A stretch of DNA of 21,950 bases from NCBI GenBank assembly GCA_007128675.1, contig SKWY01000497.1, positions 1-21,950 of the forward strand, written 5' to 3'. Positions 7,255-14,571 of this stretch are shown here, in pieces. The stretch's first letter is position 1; every line of letters begins with the position of its first letter. The position numbers were made by a program, and so were the translations under genes. A model generated the notes under the pieces. The model searched no databases. It was not told the DNA's origin and saw only the letters and a list, made by a program, of their open reading frames with translations. The stretch comes from Deltaproteobacteria bacterium. GTDB lineage: Bacteria; Myxococcota; Myxococcia; SLRQ01.

Positions 7255-7934
7255 TGGCGATTCGAGTCTTTGTCGTAGAGGACCAACCAAAGATCCTACG
7301 TAGCCAGCTGAAGCTGCTTCGAGGCTTCTCGGAGATCGATGTCATCGGGACGGCGCCTTCCGGGGAGAGCGCCATCGAGGAGTTGGAGGACCTGACTCCC
7401 GACGTCATCCTCCTCGATCTTGGCCTGCCAAAGATGAGCGGAATAGATGTAACTCGTGAGGTCAAGAGTCGTTGGCCCAAGATAGAGATTCTGATCTTCA
7501 CTGTTTTCGACGAGGAGGACCGAGTTCTCGATGCGATTGGCGCGGGCGCTTCTGGCTACCTCCTGAAGGGAGCGGAGGCCGACAAGATCATCGATGCAAT
7601 CCAGGAGGTCCACGCGGGAGGAAGCGTCATACAGCCCTCCCTAGCCCGAAGACTACTTCGGCATTTTCGCGTGACCCCGGAAGGAAGCGAGGTCAGCTCC
7701 GAGGTCATTCCATTGGATGAAGAGGAGGCACAAGAGGCACGGCTTACAAACCGGGAGATAGAGATCCTCCAGGTCATTGCAAAGGGGCTGTCAAACACCG
7801 AGACGGCCAAGGTGCTCGGCGTCTCCAGGGCAACAGTACGTACCCACCTGGAGCACATCTATGCCAAGCTCGACGTTACCAACAGGGTCGAAGCGGTAAC
7901 CGAAGGGATTAGAAAGGGCCTCATCGACATCTAA
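7254..7934 (+). CDS. Response regulator, NarL/FixJ family
   Basis: The 226-residue DNA-binding transcription factor is the likely partner of the upstream HisKA_3 kinase, whose stop codon it overlaps by one base. The receiver domain (1-120) has the acidic pocket VVED and phosphoacceptor Asp55 in ILLDLGLPKMSG, with the conserved Thr and Lys in IFTVFD and YLLKGA. A linker of about 45 residues follows. The LuxR/GerE helix-turn-helix is at about 165-222 (LTNREIEILQVIAKGLSN, VRTHLEHIYAKLDVTNR). Target promoters are not evident. An 87-bp gap with a small hairpin (7950-7964) separates it from the next gene on the same strand. Confidence 0.95.
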   Translation: MAIRVFVVEDQPKILRSQLKLLRGFSEIDVIGTAPSGESAIEELEDLTPDVILLDLGLPKMSGIDVTREVKSRWPKIEILIFTVFDEEDRVLDAIGAGASGYLLKGAEADKIIDAIQEVHAGGSVIQPSLARRLLRHFRVTPEGSEVSSEVIPLDEEEAQEARLTNREIEILQVIAKGLSNTETAKVLGVSRATVRTHLEHIYAKLDVTNRVEAVTEGIRKGLIDI

Positions 7935-8021
7935 ACAGAGCACCTCATGATTGCTGCCGGCAATACGCCATATCGCCTTACCGGATGACGAAAGACATCG
8001 AGCCATGGGAGAGTTACGAAC

Positions 8022-8840
8022 GTGGACGCCTTTTCACGAAACGCGATGATGCTTCTTTTTGGATCGATGATGCTTCTTGGCATTGGCCTCGTCGGAGTTC
8101 TCGCGCCGGTAGACACTCTCACCCCAGGCCTTCAGAGCTTCTTCTCGGGGCATGCGCCAATCGTTCTTGCCACGATGGGCATGCTGGGGATAGCCGCGGT
8201 CGTAACGGTGTTGATCAAGGGTCCCCCCTTGGAGAAGAGGACAAAGAACGAGCACGATGCCGATGAAGAAGCACAAAGCCCAAAGGCTACGGATGACACG
8301 GGGCAGAACCCGGACCAGGAGTCGGAGGGCATCATCTCGGATCAGACCCTGGCCTTGATTGAATCAGAGGTCCTCCTGAGACAAGAGGAAGGCACCAGTT
8401 GCCCTCTATTGGGCCCGGAGGTTCCCCCGGCCGCGCTATGCCGAGCTTTGCTGGAGCACGAGTCGAGGTGGATTTGCGCAAGAGCCAAGAAAGAGATGCA
8501 TGGTGCACTCTCCAATGGCCAAGAGAGGTGGAAGGAAGCCACCAAGACCATCACCGGGGGCGTCAGGGTTCGGGGACGTCACGACGGAGAAGCCGCGAGC
8601 TATCGCCTCGCCATACTGGCGCACATACCTCCCAACTCGTCACCAGAGCAGACTAGCGATACCCTCGAGTTGCTGGGCAAGCTGCCGGGTGATCGTTTCC
8701 TCGAGGTTGCCATGGTACGAGTACCGGAGGAGGCCGACACGTTCGCCTCACCCATGAACGTGGCAGGTCCCATGGCCACCGAGATTCTGCTGGAGAAGGC
8801 CCCCGACGGGCAAGAACCGGGCAGCGGCGACAAGGCATGA
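8022..8840 (+). CDS. Two-TM membrane protein of unknown function
   Basis: I do not recognise this 272-residue protein. Two hydrophobic segments (about 7-30 and 46-65) are followed by an acidic, polar linker (70-115) and a soluble C-terminal region (about 120-272) with three Cys residues (CPLL, LCRA, ICAR). The start is GTG at 8022, preceded by GGGAGAG with 8 nt spacing. The last codon overlaps the next gene's ATG (ATGA), so it is translationally coupled to the lipoprotein peptidase. It follows the two-component genes on the same strand, 87 bp after the regulator. This suggests, but does not prove, that it belongs to the same operon and contributes to the same envelope response. Confidence 0.75.
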   Translation: MDAFSRNAMMLLFGSMMLLGIGLVGVLAPVDTLTPGLQSFFSGHAPIVLATMGMLGIAAVVTVLIKGPPLEKRTKNEHDADEEAQSPKATDDTGQNPDQESEGIISDQTLALIESEVLLRQEEGTSCPLLGPEVPPAALCRALLEHESRWICARAKKEMHGALSNGQERWKEATKTITGGVRVRGRHDGEAASYRLAILAHIPPNSSPEQTSDTLELLGKLPGDRFLEVAMVRVPEEADTFASPMNVAGPMATEILLEKAPDGQEPGSGDKA

Positions 8841-9715
8841 GGGTCATCATTACAGTGGCCCGATCAATTCTCGTCATGGCCTCATTTCTCCTGGCCGGCT
8901 GCGCCACAACCCCTATGCAGGGAGGAGGCGCCGGCGGTTACTCCAAGACCCACGAGATCCTCGCCGGCACGGCGCACTTTCGGGTCCACTTCGGTCCAGC
9001 CGACGAGGACATAGTCGAACCGGTCCTCGATGCTCTCTTGACGGCTGCCCCGCGAGTAGCCGTTTGGGGAGCCTTCGAAAGACCAATCGAGATTCGGATA
9101 TACCCCACGCACGAGGAGCTGGAGATCGCAGTCGGCCGCCGAAACTATCCCTGGCTGCGTGCATGGGCCAGATACGATGAGATTCTACTCCGGTCCCCCC
9201 GCACCTTCGATCTCTTCGAACGGGGCTCGGCCAACCTCATAGAGCTGTTCACCCACGAACTGACACACTGCCTCATGTATCAGAGATCGGCTCCGAAGGA
9301 ACTCTGGCAAGCCGTGGATCGCACGATACCGATTTGGTTCCGCGAGGGCATGGCGAGCTACACGGCACGGCAGGGGCACAGGCGGTTGTCGGAGGCACGC
9401 CTGGCGGAGTGGCGGGAGCGCACCTCGCGTGATCCCCTGGGCGAGGCCAAGGCTTTGTATCAGGGAGATCCAAGCATTGCTTACGCGGCCGCCCACTGGG
9501 CCTTTGCCTTCTTGGTGGAAAGATACGGCGCCCAAAGAATACGAGATCTCATGGACACGATGCGAGAAGGACGCTCTTTTGGAGAGGCCTTCACATTGAT
9601 CATCGGCATGGAGCCCAAGGTGTTCGAGCAAGAGTACCTGCGCTATCTCGACTGGGGCGGGTGGATTGAACGCAACAGACCGGAAGCAAAGGACGTGCTG
9701 GTCATGCTTCGATAG
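8837..9715 (+). CDS. Lipoprotein metallopeptidase-like protein (HExxH, peptidase MA-like)
   Basis: A 292-residue protein with a type II signal peptide: hydrophobic stretch ILVMASFLLAGC, with lipidated Cys22 in LAGC. The mature part has the zinc-peptidase motif HELTH (His140, Glu141, His144) and a downstream Glu170 in WFREGMASY, placed like the third ligand of gluzincins (M1/peptidase MA-like families). It probably faces the periplasm or the outer membrane. Its ATG overlaps the stop of the two-TM protein. Its stop is only 6 bp from the stop of the convergent TldD-like gene, leaving no room for an intrinsic terminator. Proteolytic activity is inferred from motifs only; substrates are unknown. 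Confidence 0.85.
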   Translation: MRVIITVARSILVMASFLLAGCATTPMQGGGAGGYSKTHEILAGTAHFRVHFGPADEDIVEPVLDALLTAAPRVAVWGAFERPIEIRIYPTHEELEIAVGRRNYPWLRAWARYDEILLRSPRTFDLFERGSANLIELFTHELTHCLMYQRSAPKELWQAVDRTIPIWFREGMASYTARQGHRRLSEARLAEWRERTSRDPLGEAKALYQGDPSIAYAAAHWAFAFLVERYGAQRIRDLMDTMREGRSFGEAFTLIIGMEPKVFEQEYLRYLDWGGWIERNRPEAKDVLVMLR

Positions 9716-9721
9716 ATGGGT

Positions 9722-11512
9722 TCACTGCTCGTCGACACCCTCGGCCTCCTCCTCTCCCATCCACGGCGGCGGCAAGACGGGCGGCCGCTCCACGTCACGT
9801 CGCTGACGCTGAAGCTCTATCTCGGTGATGAGTGCGGCCGGGGCAATGGTCGAGACCGGCACGAACCCCGACTCCGCACCGCAGAAACCATTGAAGACAG
9901 CCTTGTCCCTGCCGACAGCCGATATCCGATTGACCACGGTAAGAGGTGTGCCCACCATCTCCACTCCGCGCACCAGCTCTTTCTCACCCGTCTCCACGTC
10001 AATTCGGTAGACCCTGGTCGGGACACCACGGAAAGCCTGGTATCCCCATATCGAAACGTTCGTGTCGCCGCCGGTGATGTCCTCGATCACTAGGGCGTGC
10101 TCGTTTCCCTGACGACGAGCCTCCTCAATCAACAACTTTTCGAGACTCTCCATATCGTCCACCAGAGTCTGCTCGTCTCCAGCATGAGTAACCACGAAAT
10201 TGCCCATTCTAGCCATGGGGTCACGATTACCCTGCGCTCGCCCATGTCCCGTGCTGCCGGAGTCTATTCCCTTCACGGGAGTCCGAGAAAGCAAGTAGCT
10301 TTTCAGCACACCAGCCTCGATGAGATCCACGCGCCGAGCGGGCACTCCTTCGTCATCGTAGACATAGTGTCCGTTGAGTGGAACGCCGTCCCAATCTTCA
10401 ATCGTTGGATCATCGAAGACCGAGATGAAGGAGGGCACTATTCTCCTACCGATCTGACCCTTGAATGTGCGCCCACTGTCGTCGTCATCCTGTCTTTCGC
10501 CCTCCAGACGATGACCTACGGCCTCGTGGAAGAGCACGCCAGTGGCTTCCGGAGAAAGAAGAGCCGGTCCCGTGAAGGGATCCATCACCGGCGCCTCCCT
10601 CAGCTCCAGGATCTCCTCGATCAAGGCATCCACCTCGGCATCGAGCTTCTCGTTCGATGGCAAATCCTCCTGTGAACGTCCGTAGAAGCTTCGTCCGTGG
10701 GTTAGGAGCATGCCGTCCTCGGCGCGTGCAATCGCGCTCACATGAAGAGAAAAGAGCAGGTCCTCGGTGATGAGCCTAGCGCCCTCGCTCGTCGTCAAAT
10801 AGCGGGTCTCCTTGCGAGCAGCCATACGAACCAGATTGTCGAAAATCTTCGGCGAAGACCGAAATCTACGACTGGCACGGCGTACCTGCTCTCGCCAAGC
10901 GCCCTGGTCGAGCTCGAAGACAACCGGATCTTGAACATGTTGCACCGGCTCGACGCGCGAAAACGAGTCAGCGCGCTCCTCTTCCGGCTTGTACACATCC
11001 TCACCGCGCATCCGCAGGTAATCCGAGAGCGCTTCCTTGTACTTCTCATCGGTCGTCAACCAAAAAGAGGACCTCAGCGCCTCGAGATCGTCATCTATGG
11101 GAGCATCCTTGCGGGAAATGTAAGTGGCCTGGCTGCTGCGCCCGAAGAGACCCTGCCGCGCGGCGGCGGTGTTGTCGAGTTCGTAGGAACCTACGCGAAC
11201 CTCCACATGCGTCAGCCGACTTCTGTCGACGTCGTCCTTGAAGAGGGCACCGTACCTGGCCTGTATGTCGAACCTCTCGGTATCTCGCAGCGCATAGGCA
11301 AGGAAGTACGGAGGTTCGTGATCTCCTATCGCCAGGCGTTCCCGTGAACGCTCCAGCTCGGAGGCCATGGACTCCAGTATGGGTAGACGAGGATCTTCTT
11401 CTCCGTCCCGAAGCCCCGCGCCCGCCGGCCCTGCAGCGCAGGCGCCGAGCAAGAACAACACCATGGTCATCAGAGTGGGGGGCACCGAGGATCGATCTTC
11501 CAGGTATCGCAT
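9722..11512 (-). CDS. TldD/PmbA-family metallopeptidase with lipoprotein signal
   Basis: TldD/PmbA proteins are zinc peptidases that in E. coli form a cytoplasmic heterodimer acting on unfolded peptides such as microcin B17 precursor. This 596-residue homologue has the HExxxH zinc motif in LFHEAVGHRLEGE (His329, Glu330, His334). It also has the conserved VYDDEGVPARRVDLIEAGVLKSY segment and the late Cys in FNGFCGAESG, the position of the third zinc ligand. Unlike the E. coli protein, it begins with a hydrophobic stretch ending in LLGAC (Cys25), a lipobox, so it is probably exported. The first 200 residues look divergent. ATG 11510-11512 is preferred over a TTG two codons upstream, which sits too close to the AGAG-type SD. 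No paired PmbA gene is in the window. Confidence 0.9.
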   Translation of the reverse strand: MRYLEDRSSVPPTLMTMVLFLLGACAAGPAGAGLRDGEEDPRLPILESMASELERSRERLAIGDHEPPYFLAYALRDTERFDIQARYGALFKDDVDRSRLTHVEVRVGSYELDNTAAARQGLFGRSSQATYISRKDAPIDDDLEALRSSFWLTTDEKYKEALSDYLRMRGEDVYKPEEERADSFSRVEPVQHVQDPVVFELDQGAWREQVRRASRRFRSSPKIFDNLVRMAARKETRYLTTSEGARLITEDLLFSLHVSAIARAEDGMLLTHGRSFYGRSQEDLPSNEKLDAEVDALIEEILELREAPVMDPFTGPALLSPEATGVLFHEAVGHRLEGERQDDDDSGRTFKGQIGRRIVPSFISVFDDPTIEDWDGVPLNGHYVYDDEGVPARRVDLIEAGVLKSYLLSRTPVKGIDSGSTGHGRAQGNRDPMARMGNFVVTHAGDEQTLVDDMESLEKLLIEEARRQGNEHALVIEDITGGDTNVSIWGYQAFRGVPTRVYRIDVETGEKELVRGVEMVGTPLTVVNRISAVGRDKAVFNGFCGAESGFVPVSTIAPAALITEIELQRQRRDVERPPVLPPPWMGEEEAEGVDEQ

Positions 11513-11581
11513 GATCAAACTCTACAATGTCTCGCTTCGAGGGCCATGAGGAAGCCGGGAGTTTTGGGGGCAGCTTCGCCC

Positions 11582-11609
11582 CGTATACTCCAATACATAT
11601 CACCACCAA
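11582..11609 (-). promoter_or_regulatory. Possible promoter of the TldD-like gene
   Basis: A minus-strand TTGGTG (11604-11609) and TATACG (11582-11587) are separated by 16 nt, about 70 nt before the start codon. A GGGGC/GCCCC hairpin follows within the leader. It is a moderate match to sigma-70 consensus only. Confidence 0.35.
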
Positions 11610-11650
11610 CGATAGAGCATCTTCCGAGGGATGAGTCGTGAATCTCCCAA

Positions 11651-13024
11651 TCAATCTATGCCGTAGTTCTTGATCTTGTATAGAAGGGCCCGGTGGCTGA
11701 TTTCGAGTAGCTCCGCTGCCCGGGTTCGGTTTCCACCCGTTTCCTTCAGAGCGCTTTGGATTATCTCTATTTCCACGGCCGACATGGTCTCCTTTAGCGA
11801 CCGAGGCCCCTTCGGCAACGAGAAGACCGGCCTGCCAGGGGCCCTGAGCATTTCGGGAAGGTCTTCTGCATCGATGACATCGTCATCACACATCACCAGG
11901 GCCTGCTCGAGGGTGTTCTCCAGCTCACGAATGTTTCCCGCCCAATGATGGCTATCCAGCAGCTTGATCGCCTCGTCCGATACACCCCTTACGTGCTTGT
12001 CAAGTCGCTCACCGAGCCGTGCCAAAAAGAAACGCACGAGCCTGGGAACGTCGCCAGGACGTTCTCGCAGAGGCGGCAAATGCACTGGAATGACGTTGAG
12101 ACGATAGTAGAGATCCTCTCTGAACCGGCCCGCCTCCACCTCTTCTTGAAGATCCCTGGCGGTAGCGGCAATAACTCGGACATCCACGGACAAGACCTTG
12201 CTGCCTCCAACGGGGCGAATCTCCTCCTCCTGAAGGAAGCGCAGCAGCTTCACTTGTAGGGGCAAGGGAAGCTCTCCAGCTTCATCGAGAAAGAGGGTTC
12301 CTCCCTCCGCCTCCTCGATGAGCCCTATCCGTGTCGACCCGGCATCCGTGAAAGCGCCCTTCATATGGCCAAAGAGCTCGGACTCCATCAAGTTCTCCGG
12401 AATCGCCCCACAGTTCACCGCAACAAAGGGACGATCCTTGCGCGGCGAAAGAGAGTGGATAGCTCTTGCAACAAGCTCTTTTCCCGTCCCGCTCTCTCCC
12501 GTGAGCAAGACTGTCGTCTTGTAGTCCGCCAGTCGAACGATCTTCTTCCTGATTGCCTCCATCGGGGGGGAAGCTCCCACTAGCTGGTCGAGCTCCGTGA
12601 CGCCCCCCCTGGCGGCAAGCTCGGCCTTTAGCCGACGGTTCTCGCTTCGAAGGAGCTCACGTTCCTCGGCCTTTCGCAGGAGCAACACCATCTCATCCGG
12701 CTTGAAGGGCTTGGAAATGTAGTCGTAAGCGCCTCTCTTCACGGCCTCGATAGCCGTGTCTTGAGTCCCATAGGCGGACATGACAATCACGGTGGTATCC
12801 AGAGATCTTGCTCTCGTATGCTCGAGGAGCTCGATTCCTCCAACCTTTGGCATGCGCACGTCGGTGATGATCACATCGAAGTCGGCGCGATCGAGTTCCG
12901 AGAGGGCCGCCTCCCCATCCGACACGGCACGCACCTCATAGCCATTCTCGTCGAGGATTAGCGACAATGTGTGGCGAACTCCCTCCTCATCGTCGACCAC
13001 AAGGACAGAAGGACGCCTGCTCAC
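11651..13024 (-). CDS. NtrC-family sigma-54-dependent response regulator
   Basis: An activator of RNA polymerase-sigma-54, 457 residues. The receiver domain (1-120) has acidic residues in VVDDEE, phosphoacceptor Asp55 and the conserved Lys in YISKPF. The AAA+ domain has Walker A GESGTGKE (176-183), GAFTDA (223-228), Walker B GGTLFLDE (241-248) and the arginine-rich sensor region RFREDLYYRLNVIPVHLPPLRERP. A Fis-type helix-turn-helix lies at the C-terminus (GGNRTRAAELLEISHRALLYKI). The sigma-54-contacting loop is usually GAFTGA; here the fifth residue is Asp. The start is a GTG (13022-13024) overlapping the glycosyltransferase stop as GTGA, with GGAG upstream. No cognate histidine kinase is adjacent. 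Confidence 0.96.
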   Translation of the reverse strand: MSRRPSVLVVDDEEGVRHTLSLILDENGYEVRAVSDGEAALSELDRADFDVIITDVRMPKVGGIELLEHTRARSLDTTVIVMSAYGTQDTAIEAVKRGAYDYISKPFKPDEMVLLLRKAEERELLRSENRRLKAELAARGGVTELDQLVGASPPMEAIRKKIVRLADYKTTVLLTGESGTGKELVARAIHSLSPRKDRPFVAVNCGAIPENLMESELFGHMKGAFTDAGSTRIGLIEEAEGGTLFLDEAGELPLPLQVKLLRFLQEEEIRPVGGSKVLSVDVRVIAATARDLQEEVEAGRFREDLYYRLNVIPVHLPPLRERPGDVPRLVRFFLARLGERLDKHVRGVSDEAIKLLDSHHWAGNIRELENTLEQALVMCDDDVIDAEDLPEMLRAPGRPVFSLPKGPRSLKETMSAVEIEIIQSALKETGGNRTRAAELLEISHRALLYKIKNYGID

Positions 13025-14202
13025 GCCTCACTCTCCATCTCTCTCGAGGATCCTGGAGGCCTCTCGCCAGCTTCGATCCCCTCTCGCTCGAAAGGAAGGG
13101 AGGCGCAACCTGTACCGCGCGCGGCCTCGGTTGGCTCGAGAGCAGCCAACGCTGCCCGCGTCTCGGATGCATTCTGATCCGGCGCTTCCCCGCCCAAGGA
13201 AGAAGCGGAGGAGATGGAAGGGTCGATGACATCAAGTACCAGGTAGATGGGCCTACCAGCGACGATCGCGTGGGTGCGCCCCACATACTCTCCAAGTAGG
13301 CCTACCGACATGAGCTGGACTCCAGCCAGAAGCAACATTAGCGCCCTGATGTCACCGCCCATGGGAACAAGAGCAACCAGTCCAATCAAAAAGAGGATCA
13401 AGCCGGAAAGGGATGCCAATCGCAGCGGCCGAAAGGTCATCTCCGGCACGGCATCCAAGGCCAGGGAAACCATTCTGGAAAAAGAGTACTTGGTATCCCC
13501 TGCCGATCTTGGAGACCTGTCATAGGGCAAGCCCATGTGCCGAAAACCCGCCCTGGAGAGCGCTCCCCTGAGGAACGGGCCATGGGAACGCCCGAGACGC
13601 AGAGCTTCCACTACCCTGCGATCCATGAGGTAGAAGTCCCCTACGTCCGGCCGCACTCCATCACCAGCGACGAAGGAGAGAAAGCGGTAGAAGACGCTAG
13701 CCGTGGCTCTCTTGAACCATGAGTCTCCCCGCCTGCGCCTGCGAACGCCATAGACCACGTCATGACCAGCACACCAGATGCGCACCATCTCCAGAAGTAG
13801 CTCCGGTGGATCCTGTAGATCGGCGTCCAGGACCGCTACCGCCCTTCCTCGTGCGTTGTCCAGGCCGGCCATCAATGCAACCTGGTGTCCGAAACGTCGA
13901 GCCAGATTCACGATACGAACTCTCGACCAGCGGGCGCCCAGCGCTTTCATCACCGCTAGCGTATCGTCGGAGCTGCCGTCGTTGACGAAGACCACCTCCA
14001 CACCGAACCCTTCCCTTTCCATCCGTGAGACTACTGGCGCCAGCCTTGCTCCGAGTCTGGGAAGAACCTTGGCCTCGTTATGAGCCGGCACGACGACGGA
14101 TAAATCGGGCTCCTCCCCACACGCACGGGGAGTATGCTCGTTCGTCTTGACGATATGGGACCGCAGAGCTGCAGAGCGGCCCAAGCATGCATCGGACGCC
14201 AT
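13021..14202 (-). CDS. Family 2 glycosyltransferase, GtrB/DPM1-like, membrane-anchored
   Basis: It probably transfers a sugar from a nucleotide donor to a polyprenyl phosphate at the inner face of the membrane. The 393-residue product has the GT-A start LSVVVPAHNE, FVNDGSSDDT, the metal-binding motif LDADLQDPPE (Asp126-Asp128) and the family segment SAGDTKYSFSRM. Two C-terminal membrane spans (262-281 and 286-306) end with LLGEYVGRTHAIVAGRPIYLV, characteristic of GtrB-type enzymes. A polar tail of about 65 residues follows, longer than usual. ATG at 14202 lacks a clear SD. The only other early candidates are weaker, so the first 30 residues are uncertain. It is coupled to the sigma-54 regulator downstream. 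Confidence 0.92.
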   Translation of the reverse strand: MASDACLGRSAALRSHIVKTNEHTPRACGEEPDLSVVVPAHNEAKVLPRLGARLAPVVSRMEREGFGVEVVFVNDGSSDDTLAVMKALGARWSRVRIVNLARRFGHQVALMAGLDNARGRAVAVLDADLQDPPELLLEMVRIWCAGHDVVYGVRRRRRGDSWFKRATASVFYRFLSFVAGDGVRPDVGDFYLMDRRVVEALRLGRSHGPFLRGALSRAGFRHMGLPYDRSPRSAGDTKYSFSRMVSLALDAVPEMTFRPLRLASLSGLILFLIGLVALVPMGGDIRALMLLLAGVQLMSVGLLGEYVGRTHAIVAGRPIYLVLDVIDPSISSASSLGGEAPDQNASETRAALAALEPTEAARGTGCASLPFEREGIEAGERPPGSSREMESEA

Positions 14203-14571
14203 TGAACGGCAGGTTACCGGACCTTCTCACTCTGCCACAAGCCCGGCACTCGAAGACCCAAATAGGCAACAGACGCGCGGGCCTACTCATCGCGATCGCC
14301 AAGCCGCGTTCACTCTCACAGGTTAAGTCTCCCTTGTGCCTGAAGGTGCGGCTTCTCCAGTTGAATCGATTGCTTGCCAGCCTCTTCGAACGATCGCTTC
14401 GACGCCGAATCGTCGAGTATCCTTGCAGGGACTCTGGCGGCTGGGCAAAGATCCCTCTTCGCAACGATTCGAATATCCAAGGAATTGAAATGGTTCCAGC
14501 ACGGAGGTTTCGAGCTGGATACCATCCTTTGCTGGCCGGGCTCGGCGGGACATGCTAGATCGACATTTCTC
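14203..14571. other. Divergent intergenic region between glycosyltransferase and ffh
   Basis: I see no gene here. The + strand frame upstream of the ffh start encodes nothing SRP-like, and the minus-strand frames are shadows. It must contain two divergent promoters, but none matches consensus well enough to call. SRP RNA, which sometimes lies near ffh, was looked for and not seen. Confidence 0.55.

Noticed and set aside
7985..8266. 93-codon frame overlapping the start of the two-TM protein
   Set aside because: The overlapping frame from GTG 8022 has two membrane spans, a good SD and an ATGA-coupled end, while this frame gives Arg/His-rich sequence without support.
14374..14571. 66-codon extension of ffh
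   Set aside because: Ffh proteins start at the M(L/F)xxLSxxF-type segment found at 14572; the upstream residues match nothing in SRP proteins.
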